A stretch of DNA of 64,000 nt from Clostridia bacterium (GTDB lineage: Bacteria > Bacillota > Clostridia > Oscillospirales > CAG-272): assembly GCA_017503105.1 (NCBI GenBank), contig JAFVTS010000035.1:1-64000 (forward strand), given 5' to 3'. Positions within the stretch are counted from its first letter, which is position 1, and each line of letters begins with the position of its first letter. The notes beneath the pieces are model-generated. The model saw only the letters and a program-made list of their open reading frames with translations. It had not been told where the DNA came from and ran no database searches. The position numbers and the translations under genes are program-made. Positions 18,420 to 27,018 of the stretch are shown in pieces.

Positions 18420-20042
18420 ATGAGTGAAACGGGAATAAATAGTAACGAAGAAGTGTTTGTAAGCCTTCTTTATCCAAATGCCGAGAGCCGTGATTTTCAC
18501 GCGGACAAAAATAACCTTCCGAACATATCGGAGGACGTCTGCGACGAGCTTGGGCTTACTGAAATATTCGGTCTCAGATCCTCTTCGCTTTCTGATTTCT
18601 TCACCGTTTCCGAGGAGGTCATAAAATACCGTCAGAGCACGATATCCGATATGCTTGAAATTCCCGAGCTTGAGAAAACTCTCTCCGAGGTGCATCCCAT
18701 CCTCGAGGATATAAAGGAGCTTCGCCGTCTTGATTCAAGCGGTACGTCATCGGGAGATTCCTATCTTTACAGCATAACGGAGATCGAGCTTTACGTTTCT
18801 TGTATAAATACGCTGAACGCGGGCTTCGCGTCCGTGCGCGACAGGATAAAGAGCCGCGCCTTCGGCGACCTTGCGGATCTGATATTCCGCCTCGCCGAAT
18901 CGGAATATTATAAGGAGCTCAACAAAAAGCTTACTGCACTTGCCGCGAGAGTCCACGAGGTAAAGAGCGTTACCATCGGCGTAAACCTTGACAGAGAGCT
19001 GCGCCCCGAGTCGGCAGGCGTTATCTCCGTTAATTCCGAAACCTTTAAATCGGGCAAGGTGCTTGACAAAATACTCAGATTTTCGTTTAAGAACGACGCT
19101 TTCACCTGCATCGCGGAGCTTTCTGCCTTCGGAAAAGGGCAGAGCGATAATAAGAGAGAAGCTCTTACGGGCGCCTTTAACGCGGCGATAGAGGACGTTT
19201 TCCGCTCATCGGTGCGCGGTTGGCGCGCGGTCGTTGGCGAGTACGTTCTTGAAAACACCGATTTCATTCTCCGACTTTTGCCCGAGATCGAGTTCGTGAG
19301 CCGCGCGGCAAACCTCGTAAGAGAATTGCGCGATCATCCGGGTTGTGCGGTAACAGCACCCGATATCCGTCCTATGGAGGAAAAGGCGTTCGCCGCAAAG
19401 GGGCTCTATAACCCGAGGGTGGCTCTTGCTATTGAGGACGAGATAGTGACTAACGACCTCTCGTTTGACGAGGCGGCGCATATCTACGTTCTTACAGGTC
19501 CTAACAGGGGCGGAAAATCGGTAATAACCGTTGCCCTCGGTGCGGCACAAGCGCTTTCGCAGCTCGGTCTGCCCGTTCCTGCGGAGTCGGCGGAAATATC
19601 GCCCGTCAGCGGTATATTCACCCACTTCCCCGAGGGGGCAGAGGACACGATAGATAAAGGAAGGCTCGGCGAGGAGTGCGCAAGACTTCGCGAGATATTC
19701 GATTCCTCCGATGCCGACAGTATGATACTTCTTGACGAATCGCTTTCGTCAACGGGAGCTTACGAGGCGTCGTATCTTGCCTCGGAGATACTCACGGCGT
19801 TTGCGGCGCGCGGCTCAAGAGGAATTTTCTCGACCCACCTTCACGAGCTTGCGGCAAGCGTGCCCGAGATAAACTCGCGCTCAAAAGAGCGCGGAGGCGT
19901 TTCGGTCGACACGCTCGTCGCGGGAATAGAAGAGGGAAAGAGATCGTTTAAGATAATAAGGGCAAAGCCCGACGGCAAGTCATATGCGCGCGATATTGCC
20001 GAGAAATACGGACTTACGTTCGACAAGCTTATGAAGGATTAA
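18420..20042 (+). CDS. Short MutS-like ATPase lacking the mismatch-recognition domain
   Basis: A 540-residue member of the MutS superfamily. The C-terminal ATPase domain has Walker A GPNRGGKS (360-367), a Walker B in SMILLDESLSST, and the D-loop/His segment FSTHLHELAA. The first 330 residues resemble the MutS core/lever helices. There is no N-terminal mismatch-binding domain with Phe-x-Glu, and no C-terminal Smr nuclease domain as in MutS2. It therefore belongs to the short MutS-related proteins of Firmicutes, for which a role in standard mismatch repair should not be assumed. It is followed by coaW after 4 bases. Confidence 0.82.
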   Translation: MSETGINSNEEVFVSLLYPNAESRDFHADKNNLPNISEDVCDELGLTEIFGLRSSSLSDFFTVSEEVIKYRQSTISDMLEIPELEKTLSEVHPILEDIKELRRLDSSGTSSGDSYLYSITEIELYVSCINTLNAGFASVRDRIKSRAFGDLADLIFRLAESEYYKELNKKLTALAARVHEVKSVTIGVNLDRELRPESAGVISVNSETFKSGKVLDKILRFSFKNDAFTCIAELSAFGKGQSDNKREALTGAFNAAIEDVFRSSVRGWRAVVGEYVLENTDFILRLLPEIEFVSRAANLVRELRDHPGCAVTAPDIRPMEEKAFAAKGLYNPRVALAIEDEIVTNDLSFDEAAHIYVLTGPNRGGKSVITVALGAAQALSQLGLPVPAESAEISPVSGIFTHFPEGAEDTIDKGRLGEECARLREIFDSSDADSMILLDESLSSTGAYEASYLASEILTAFAARGSRGIFSTHLHELAASVPEINSRSKERGGVSVDTLVAGIEEGKRSFKIIRAKPDGKSYARDIAEKYGLTFDKLMKD

Positions 20043-20046
20043 GACG

Positions 20047-20910
20047 ATGAAGGAAAGTGAAAAGAGAAATATAATAATAGGTATAGACGTCGGAGGCAGT
20101 ACGACGAAGATAGTCGGATTCAAGCGCACCGATTCGGGCGCTGAGCTGATAGCTCCGGAGATAGTCAGAGCAAATGATCCCGTGACTTCTACCTACGGCG
20201 CGTTTGGAAAATTCACGGATGAGCACCGTATTCCTATTTCTTCTATCGAGAGGGTAATGATGACGGGTGTCGGCTCGTCTTACGTAAAGCACGACCTTTA
20301 CGGTCTTGATTGCAGAAGGGTCGAGGAATTCCGCAGCATCGGTCTTGGCGGTCTTTATCTTTCGGGGCTTGAAAATGCTCTTGTCGTAAGTATGGGCACG
20401 GGCACGGCGCTCGTTCATTCCAAAAGCACGGGCGAGATGAACTATCTCGGTGGCACGGGAGTCGGCGGCGGTACGCTCGTCGGACTTTCGAAGCTGCTCT
20501 TGCAGGTCGGAAACATTGATCACATTATCGAGTATGCCGAGGGGGGCGATCTTGCAAACATCGACCTCAGAATAAAGGACATTACGGCAAAGGACGAAAC
20601 GAGCCGTCTTTCGGCGGATCTTACAGCCGCAAACTTCGGAAACGTTTCCGACGTTGCGACGAAGAGTGATATTGCTCTCGGAATCATGAATATGGTCTTT
20701 GAAACCGTCGCGATGGTATCCGTGTTCGCCTCAAGGCACGTCGGAGTAAGCGACGTCGTTCTTACGGGAAATTTAACACGCCTCCCCTTCTGTGCTGAAA
20801 AATTCCACGAATTTAACACCAAACACAAATACGGCGTAAACTTTATTATACCTGAAAAAGCTCAATTCTCAACTGTTATAGGAACGGCACTCGCAGGTCT
20901 TGAAAAGTAA
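20047..20910 (+). CDS. coaW: Type II pantothenate kinase
   Basis: A 287-residue ASKHA-fold kinase phosphorylating pantothenate, the first step of coenzyme A synthesis. ATP-binding IIIGIDVGGSTTKIVGF lies at residues 9-25, the adenosine/phosphate motif VVSMGTGTALV at about 113-123, and GGTGVGGGTLVGLSKLL at about 137-153. These match the bacterial CoaW group, which in general resists CoA feedback. It is coupled to the MutS-like gene upstream (4-base gap) and followed by the CBS-domain gene after 47 bases. The co-location with a MutS-like ATPase appears to be positional only. Confidence 0.88.
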   Translation: MKESEKRNIIIGIDVGGSTTKIVGFKRTDSGAELIAPEIVRANDPVTSTYGAFGKFTDEHRIPISSIERVMMTGVGSSYVKHDLYGLDCRRVEEFRSIGLGGLYLSGLENALVVSMGTGTALVHSKSTGEMNYLGGTGVGGGTLVGLSKLLLQVGNIDHIIEYAEGGDLANIDLRIKDITAKDETSRLSADLTAANFGNVSDVATKSDIALGIMNMVFETVAMVSVFASRHVGVSDVVLTGNLTRLPFCAEKFHEFNTKHKYGVNFIIPEKAQFSTVIGTALAGLEK

Positions 20911-20957
20911 ATTTAAGTTTACAAATAAAACTCCAATACAAGAAACGGAGCAAGCTT

Positions 20958-21377
20958 ATGAACATTTTTACCTTTATGATCCCGAAAAGTCTTGTGGTCT
21001 GCGTTGATTCTGACAGCACGGTCAGGCAGGCTCTTGAAAAAATGAAATTTCATCGCTACGTTGCCGTGCCCGTCCTTGATTCCGAAGGCGTTTACGTCGG
21101 CACGCTCAGAAACGACGACATTTTCAAGTATTTCGAAGATAACGGAAAATTTGACTATAAATCCGCAGAATACGATAAGGTCACGTCCATTCTTGACCGG
21201 GGCTATGCAAAGCCTCTTTATCATACCGCAACGATAGAGCAGATGATAGAGAGCGTTACCGAGCATAACTTCGTCTCCGTCGTAGATGACAGAGGCTGCT
21301 TTATAGGTATGATACTCAGGCGCGACGTCTTGAATTTCCTTTCCGAGCACTATAAAAAGACCGCGGATAAGGTTTAA
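20958..21377 (+). CDS. CBS-domain pair protein
   Basis: A 139-residue stand-alone protein built of two CBS motifs: the first around residues 10-55 (VCVDSDSTVRQALEKMKFHRYVAVPVLD read in parts, then GTLRNDDIF) and the second around 80-135 (TATIEQMIESVTEHNFVSVVDD in parts, then GMILRRDVLNFL). Such Bateman modules bind adenine nucleotides and regulate partners. No fused enzymatic domain is present and the partner is unknown. An AT-rich region follows that holds the promoter of the rimP operon. Confidence 0.85.
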   Translation: MNIFTFMIPKSLVVCVDSDSTVRQALEKMKFHRYVAVPVLDSEGVYVGTLRNDDIFKYFEDNGKFDYKSAEYDKVTSILDRGYAKPLYHTATIEQMIESVTEHNFVSVVDDRGCFIGMILRRDVLNFLSEHYKKTADKV

Positions 21378-21410
21378 TTAAAAAAATATTTTCTTTTTTT
21401 GGCAAAACTA

Positions 21411-21438
21411 TTGATTTTTTTTAAAAAAGTGTTATAAT
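21411..21438 (+). promoter_or_regulatory. Promoter of the rimP-nusA-infB operon
   Basis: TTGATT (21411-21416) and TATAAT (21433-21438) are separated by 16 bases. They lie about 240 bases upstream of rimP, so the transcript has a long leader. Confidence 0.7.
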
Positions 21439-21444
21439 GTATAT

Positions 21445-21676
21445 AGTAAGAATATATGAAAGTGAGAAGAGTGACCCGAACAGAGTCACTCTTCGCTCAT
21501 TATTGGCGAGACTTCTTTTTGTCGCCTTTCGTTCGGTCGACCGTCAAAAGGTTAGAGCCTTCCGTCGCTCCCGACGAAAATGCGTAGGCTTGGATCTTTA
21601 TGAATTTTAAGTAATAAGCACGAAAATAACAAGTGATCAAATAACTGCCGTGCTTGGCATTGAATATGGAGGAAAA
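21445..21676 (+). promoter_or_regulatory. Long structured 5' leader of the rimP operon
   Basis: About 230 untranslated bases lie between the promoter and rimP. A 10-bp hairpin, GAAGAGTGAC (21466-21475) with GTCACTCTTC (21485-21494), has no T-tract directly after it. A weaker GGCGA/TCGCC hairpin follows around 21504-21528 and encloses a T-run. No known riboswitch class was recognised. NusA autoregulates transcription in other bacteria, so an attenuation role is possible but unproven. Confidence 0.4.
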
Positions 21677-22138
21677 ATGAAAAAAAGCATCAGAGAAACC
21701 GTAAGAGAGGCAATAGAGCCAACAGTCACAGAGCTTGGATATTCCATATGGGACGTGACTTATTCCAAGGTCGGTGCGGATTATCACCTTGAGATAACGA
21801 TTGACAGTGAAGAGGGCATCGACATTGACGACTGCGAAAAGGTGCACCGCGCGATAGATCCGATCCTTGACGAGTGCGATCCTATCGAGAGCTTTTATTA
21901 TCTTGACGTTTCCTCCCCGGGCATTGAGCGTGAGCTTAACACGGACGCGCAGATCGAATGGGCACTCGGTCAGAGGATAGAGGTAAAGCTCTTCGCACCG
22001 ATAGACGGAATGAAGTCATTCGTTGGAGAGCTTCGCGGATTTGACGCCGATACCGTTACGGTTTTTGCGGCAGGTGAGGAAAAGTCTATCCAAAGAGATA
22101 AGATATCGAAGCTCACCACGTTGTTTTTTGAAGGATAA
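21677..22138 (+). CDS. rimP: Ribosome maturation factor RimP
   Basis: A 153-residue protein required for 30S subunit maturation. The N-terminal domain has YHLEITIDSEEGIDIDDCEK and the conserved YYLDVSSPGIERELN at about residues 75-89, followed by the SH3-like C-terminal domain (about 100-150). The frame is open upstream to 21650, but GGAGG directly before ATG 21677 gives the standard start MKKSIRETV. It is the first gene of the conserved operon rimP-nusA-rnpM-ylxQ-infB. Confidence 0.95.
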   Translation: MKKSIRETVREAIEPTVTELGYSIWDVTYSKVGADYHLEITIDSEEGIDIDDCEKVHRAIDPILDECDPIESFYYLDVSSPGIERELNTDAQIEWALGQRIEVKLFAPIDGMKSFVGELRGFDADTVTVFAAGEEKSIQRDKISKLTTLFFEG

Positions 22139-22203
22139 TAAAATAAAAAATATAGAAAGGCGCAAGAGCCGAAAAAGCTTTTGCGAACGGTAAAGGAGAA
22201 AAA

Positions 22204-23235
22204 ATGAACAAGGAATTCTTCGAGGCGATAGACCTCCTCGAGAGAGAGAACGGCATTGACAAAGCGGCAATGATAGCCAACGTTGAGGCAGCTCTTGCGA
22301 ACGCGTGCCGCAAGGAACTCGGACCTACGACGGTCATAAGAGTTCAGATGGATCCTGTTAAGCAGGATATGAGAGTTTTCCAACAGAGAACGGTAGTGCC
22401 CGACGGCGAGGTGACCGATCCGAGATGCGAGATCGGATACACCGATGCAAAGGCGCTCAGCCGCCGCCACAAGCTCGGCGGAGTAGTTGAAACGGAGCTT
22501 AAGACAAAGAATTTCCGCCGCCTTTCCGCACAGGCAGGCAAGCAGATGATCGTTCAGGCAATAAGAACGGCAGAGCGTGACAGACAGACGAGAGAGTACG
22601 AGGACAAGAAGGAAGAGATCATCACCGCGATAGTCGACAAGGTTGACAACACCACGGGCAACCTTATACTTGACACGGGCACAGGCTTCGCCACTCTTCT
22701 TAAATCCGAGCAGATACCCGGAGAGGTACACGACGTCGGTGAAAGACTCAAGGTCTTCATCTCCGAGGTAAAGTCGGGTGAAACGCGCGGTCCGCTCGTA
22801 ACCCTTTCAAGAGTTCATCCGAACTTCGTAAAGCGTCTTTTCGAGCTTGAGATCCCCGAGATCCAGGACGGAACCATACTTATCAAGGGTGTTGCCCGCG
22901 AGGCAGGCTCAAGAACGAAGGTTGCCGTTCAGTCAAGAGATGAGAACGTTGACGCGGTAGGATCGTGTATCGGTAAAAACGGAATGAGAATAGGCGCGAT
23001 ACTTGATGAGCTCGGCGGTGAGAAGATCGACATAATCAAGTACAGTGAAGACATAGCGGAATACGTTGCGGAGGCGCTCTCGCCTGCGAAGGTGCTTTCC
23101 GTCACGGTTGAAGATGAGAGAACGTGCAGAGTTACCGTTGCTCCCGAGCAGCTTTCCCTCGCCATAGGCAAAGAGGGTCAGAACGCAAAGCTCGTAGCAA
23201 GACTCACGGGCTGCAAGATCGACATCAAAGCGTAA
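22204..23235 (+). CDS. nusA: Transcription termination/antitermination factor NusA
   Basis: A 343-residue NusA of the short Gram-positive form. It has an N-terminal RNA-polymerase-binding domain (1-130), an S1 domain (about 135-200, GEVHDVGERLKVFISEVK), KH1 (about 205-275, REAGSRTKVAVQS) and KH2 (about 280-343, ending IGKEGQNAKLVARLTGCKIDI). The acidic repeats of proteobacterial NusA are absent, as normal in Firmicutes. AAAGGAG precedes the ATG. The 65-base gap from rimP shows no terminator. Confidence 0.97.
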   Translation: MNKEFFEAIDLLERENGIDKAAMIANVEAALANACRKELGPTTVIRVQMDPVKQDMRVFQQRTVVPDGEVTDPRCEIGYTDAKALSRRHKLGGVVETELKTKNFRRLSAQAGKQMIVQAIRTAERDRQTREYEDKKEEIITAIVDKVDNTTGNLILDTGTGFATLLKSEQIPGEVHDVGERLKVFISEVKSGETRGPLVTLSRVHPNFVKRLFELEIPEIQDGTILIKGVAREAGSRTKVAVQSRDENVDAVGSCIGKNGMRIGAILDELGGEKIDIIKYSEDIAEYVAEALSPAKVLSVTVEDERTCRVTVAPEQLSLAIGKEGQNAKLVARLTGCKIDIKA

Positions 23236-23241
23236 GTTGAT

Positions 23242-23529
23242 ATGGCAGCGAACGTAAAGCCTGTAAAAAAAATACCGACCAGACGGTGCACGGGTTGCGG
23301 TGAGCACTTCCCCAAGATCGAGCTTATCAGAGTGGTAAGAGGACCCGAGGGGGACGTTTCGCTTGACAAAACGGGCAAGAAATCGGGAAGAGGCGCATAT
23401 ATTTGCAAGAGCCTTTCGTGCTTAAAGAAGGCGAGGCAGAAAAAACGCCTTGAGGCATCGCTTGAATGCGAGATCCCCGACGACGTATACGCAGTAATGG
23501 AAAAGGAGCTTTTGTCCGATGAGGGATGA
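23242..23529 (+). CDS. rnpM: YlxR/DUF448 RNA-binding protein (RNase P modulator RnpM)
   Basis: A 95-residue YlxR-family protein. The diagnostic signature is RRCTGCGEHFPK at about residues 11-22, followed by LIRVVRGPEG and GRGAYICKSLSCLKKARQKKR. Family members bind RNA, and the Bacillus homologue was described as a modulator of RNase P. It lies 6 bases after nusA and overlaps ylxQ by 11 bases, the conserved order in Firmicutes. Confidence 0.93.
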   Translation: MAANVKPVKKIPTRRCTGCGEHFPKIELIRVVRGPEGDVSLDKTGKKSGRGAYICKSLSCLKKARQKKRLEASLECEIPDDVYAVMEKELLSDEG

Positions 23530-23848
23530 GGTTGACAGCCGTTTTCTCGGAATGCTCGGTCTTGCAAGACGGGCAGGACGGGTCATAATCGGAACAGAGC
23601 TCGTATGCCGCGCAATGCCAAAGCGCGGAAAAGATAGCGTAAGGTTGGTTATTATCTCGGATAAGGCGTCCGAGGCTACGAGAAAAAAGCTTACCGTAAA
23701 GAGTGCTTTTTACGGGATTGAATATATAGAAGTAAGCATAGACACCGAGGAGCTTGGAAGAACGCTCGGAAAGACGTACGCCCCTGCCGCCGTTGCGGTA
23801 ACGGACGAGAATTTCGCAAAGGAGCTTAAACGCACTCGGGAGCCTTGA
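23519..23848 (+). CDS. ylxQ: L7Ae/L30e-like ribosomal protein YlxQ
   Basis: A 109-residue L7Ae-type RNA-binding protein. It opens with FLGMLGLARRAGRVIIGTELV (read in sections from residue 7) and has the L7Ae/L30e core with VRLVIISDKASEATRKKL and the C-terminal APAAVAVTDENFAKEL. It is placed between rnpM and infB as in other Firmicutes. Its exact RNA target is not known. Its start lies inside the end of rnpM, so the two are translationally coupled. Confidence 0.9.
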   Translation: MRDEVDSRFLGMLGLARRAGRVIIGTELVCRAMPKRGKDSVRLVIISDKASEATRKKLTVKSAFYGIEYIEVSIDTEELGRTLGKTYAPAAVAVTDENFAKELKRTREP

Positions 23849-23869
23849 TCACAAGAAAGGATAACTCGT

Positions 23870-26710
23870 ATGGCAAATCAATCTATAATAAAAATTACAC
23901 AGCTTTCCAAGGACCTCGCGATGAAGTCCAAGGATATTACCGACTCTTTTAAGGAGATCGGATTTGATAAGAAGAGCGGAGCGTCCGTAGACACCGAGGA
24001 GTTCGAGGTGTTTATGAACCACCTTACTAAGACGCACCAGATCAAAAACATAGAGGCGTACCTCGGCGGAGAAACGAAGATATCTTCCGTTTCCGAGAAA
24101 AAGCCTGAGGCAGCGCCCGCAAAAGCGGAAGCCGCACCCGAGGCAAAGCCCGAAGTGGCGGCTGCGGAGGTAAAGAAGACTACCCCCGCACCCGAGGCAA
24201 AGCGTCCCACTCCCGCGCCCGAGGCACAAAAGAGACCCGACGCCGATAAAAGACAGGCGCAGGGCAAAGATCCTCGCCAGGGCAACCGCCCCCAGGAGCA
24301 AAGAGGCGAAAGACGCCAGGATTCAAGACAGGAGCAGCCCAAATTCCGCAAATACGAGAGCGCACCGTCGCTTGATCCGTTCGCGAAGCGCCGCGACAAT
24401 CTCAACAGAGAGGCGCAGGGCTTCAGACGCGACGGAAGCCGTCCGCCCGTTAATAATAACGTGCAAAAGCCGCAACCCGCACCCGCGCCCGTACAAAAAC
24501 CCGAGGTGAAGGCGGCTCCCTCGGCAGTTCTTCCCGCACAGAAGGCACAGCTTGAAAAGCAGCAGAAGCAGGCACAGCAGCCCCAGGCTCAAAAGCCCCA
24601 GCAGCAGAAGCCGAAGCAAGAAGAAAAGCGCGCTCAGAAGCAGCAGTTCAAGACCATCACTCCGAGCGTTGACACCAAGAATATCAAGGGCGGAGTCAAT
24701 ATCGGCGGTGAGTATTCGAGCGGTACGGCACCTTCGAAGACGCGCGTCGTTGACACGAGAAGCTCTGACGTCAACCTTTCCAAATACGACGACCGCTATA
24801 ACGAGCAGTTCTACGCCATAGCAAACGGCACAGATAATAAGAGCAACAAGCAAAAGCTCAAGAAGCAGGACACCAGAGGTCAGAATCAAAAGAGCGCTAA
24901 GGATAAGGAAAGAGCCGCGCAGGAAAAGCTCAAGAAGCTTGAGGCGGAGCGCGCAAGAAATAAGCAGCTTGAGATCACCGTTCCCGACGAGATCACCGTT
25001 TCCGAGCTTGCTCTCAGACTCAAAAAGACCTCTGCCGAGGTTATTAAGAAGCTTATGTTTATGGGCGAGATGAAGGGCGTGAACGACACTATTGATTTCG
25101 GTACCGCGGAGATCATCGCAGACGAGTTCGGCGCGAAGGTAACGAAAGAAGTCGTCGTTACTATCGAGGAACGTCTGTTCACCGAAGCGGAGGATTCCGA
25201 CGAGGATCTCGTTACCCGTGCGCCCGTAGTTTGCGTTATGGGTCACGTTGACCACGGTAAGACCTCTATTCTTGACGCTATAAGACACACTAACGTAACG
25301 AAGGGCGAGGCAGGCGGAATTACGCAGGCTATCGGCGCTTACAGAGTTAAGGCTAACGGTCAGGACATCACTTTCCTTGACACTCCCGGTCACGAGGCAT
25401 TCACCGCAATGCGTATGAGAGGCGCGAAGTCCACCGATATCGCCATTCTCGTCGTTGCGGCGGACGACGGAATTATGCCTCAGACCATAGAGGCTATAAA
25501 CCACGCAAAGGCTGCAGGCATCGACATCATCGTTGCTATAAACAAGATGGATAAGCCGCAGGCGAACCCCGATAACGTATTGAATCAGCTCACTCAGCAC
25601 GAGCTCGTGCCCGAGGAATGGGGCGGTGACGTTATATGCGTTCCCGTTTCCGCACTTACGGGAATGGGTATCGAAGACCTTCTTGAGAACGTTCTTCTCG
25701 TTGCCGAGGTCAAGGAGCTTCGCGCTAATCCGAAGCGCCGTGCAAAAGGTATAGTTATAGAGTCCAAGCTTGATCGCGGACGCGGTCCCGTTGCGACGGT
25801 CCTCGTTCAGAACGGTACCCTTCATCAGGGTGACTACGTAATAGTAGGAAACGCCGTTGGCCGTGTAAGAGCAATGATAGACGATAAGGGTAAGACCGTT
25901 AAGGTCGCAGGTCCGTCCGTGCCCGTTGAGATAGTGGGTCTTGACGACGTGCCTCAGGCGGGTGACGAGCTCAACGCCGTTGAAGATGAGAGAATGGCGA
26001 GAAACCTTGCCGAACAAAGACGTGAGAAGCTCCGTCAGGAGATCCTTGCCGCAAACGCGAGAGTCAACCTCGACGAGCTCTTCAGCCAGATAGCAGAGGG
26101 TGTAAAGACTCTCAATATTATAGTAAAAGCAGACGTCGCAGGCTCTGCGGAGGCTGTCAAGGCGTCCCTCGTCAAGCTTTCAAACGAAGAGGTTAAGGTC
26201 TCCGTTATCCACTCGGCAGTCGGCGGAATTACCGAGTCTGACGTTATGCTTGCGGCGGCTTCAAACGCCATCATCGTCGGCTTCAACGTCCGTCCCGATA
26301 AAAACGCGCTTGACTCCGCAGAGAGAAATAACGTTGACATCCGTTGCCACAGAATCATCTACGAGATCATAGACGAGGTCGAGGCGGCAATGAAGGGTAT
26401 GCTTGCACCCACCTACAAGGAAGTCCTTCTCGGTCACGCCGAGGTGCGTCAGACCATCAAGGTGCCCGGTGTCGGCATTATCGCGGGCTGTTATATTCAG
26501 GACGGAAAGATCACCCGCCAGGCGCAGATCAGAATAGTCCGCGACGGTATAGTTATCTTCGAGGATAAAATATCCTCTCTCCGCCGCTTCAAGGACGACG
26601 TAAAAGAGGTTGCCGAAGGATACGAGTGCGGTGTCGGAATTGAAAAGTTCAACGACATTCGCGAGGGCGATACTCTCGAGGCGTTCATTATGGAAGAGGT
26701 CGCAAGATAA
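23870..26710 (+). CDS. infB: Translation initiation factor IF-2
   Basis: A 946-residue GTPase that places initiator tRNA on the 30S subunit. It has an N-terminal IF2N domain (1-60), a long low-complexity linker rich in Pro, Ala, Glu, Lys and Gln (about 80-270), and a second IF2N-like domain at about 365-420 ([17 protein letters not shown]). The G domain follows, with GHVDHGKT at 458-465, DTPGHEAF and NKMD, then domains II-IV (end [24 protein letters not shown] region). AGAAAGG precedes the ATG and a strong terminator follows. Confidence 0.98.
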   Translation: MANQSIIKITQLSKDLAMKSKDITDSFKEIGFDKKSGASVDTEEFEVFMNHLTKTHQIKNIEAYLGGETKISSVSEKKPEAAPAKAEAAPEAKPEVAAAEVKKTTPAPEAKRPTPAPEAQKRPDADKRQAQGKDPRQGNRPQEQRGERRQDSRQEQPKFRKYESAPSLDPFAKRRDNLNREAQGFRRDGSRPPVNNNVQKPQPAPAPVQKPEVKAAPSAVLPAQKAQLEKQQKQAQQPQAQKPQQQKPKQEEKRAQKQQFKTITPSVDTKNIKGGVNIGGEYSSGTAPSKTRVVDTRSSDVNLSKYDDRYNEQFYAIANGTDNKSNKQKLKKQDTRGQNQKSAKDKERAAQEKLKKLEAERARNKQLEITVPDEITVSELALRLKKTSAEVIKKLMFMGEMKGVNDTIDFGTAEIIADEFGAKVTKEVVVTIEERLFTEAEDSDEDLVTRAPVVCVMGHVDHGKTSILDAIRHTNVTKGEAGGITQAIGAYRVKANGQDITFLDTPGHEAFTAMRMRGAKSTDIAILVVAADDGIMPQTIEAINHAKAAGIDIIVAINKMDKPQANPDNVLNQLTQHELVPEEWGGDVICVPVSALTGMGIEDLLENVLLVAEVKELRANPKRRAKGIVIESKLDRGRGPVATVLVQNGTLHQGDYVIVGNAVGRVRAMIDDKGKTVKVAGPSVPVEIVGLDDVPQAGDELNAVEDERMARNLAEQRREKLRQEILAANARVNLDELFSQIAEGVKTLNIIVKADVAGSAEAVKASLVKLSNEEVKVSVIHSAVGGITESDVMLAAASNAIIVGFNVRPDKNALDSAERNNVDIRCHRIIYEIIDEVEAAMKGMLAPTYKEVLLGHAEVRQTIKVPGVGIIAGCYIQDGKITRQAQIRIVRDGIVIFEDKISSLRRFKDDVKEVAEGYECGVGIEKFNDIREGDTLEAFIMEEVAR

Positions 26711-26736
26711 TTTTTCGCTAAAAATCTAAAAAATAA

Positions 26737-26779
26737 AGGAACGAAGCGCTCTCACATCGGAGCACCTCGTTCCTTTTTG
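26737..26779 (+). terminator. Terminator of the infB operon
   Basis: An imperfect stem pairs AGGAACGAAGCGCTC (from 26737) with GAGCACCTCGTTCCT (from 26759) and is followed by TTTTTGTTT. Confidence 0.85.
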
Positions 26780-26952
26780 TTTATTTCAAAAATATAAGAA
26801 GGTATTCCTTCTTATGAGGTAAAAATCGTAGCACGTAAAAAGAAAGACAGTTCGTTTTTCAGCAGTTGACAATTTGCACAAATTGAGCGACGCATATTTG
26901 TATACAATGACTATAAAATATTTATAAAAAAACGAGAGGGGCTCAAATTCGG

Positions 26953-26981
26953 TTGACTTTAAATTTTAAAAAGTTTATAAT
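26953..26981 (+). promoter_or_regulatory. Promoter of PL8-like genes 1-3
   Basis: TTGACT (26953-26958) and TATAAT (26976-26981) have a 17-base spacer and lie 37 bases upstream of the first lyase gene. The rest of the 26780-26950 gap is AT-rich with no recognisable gene or RNA. Confidence 0.8.
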
Positions 26982-27018
26982 AAATTGAAAACGATAAAAT
27001 TTTAAGGAGTGTGGAAAA

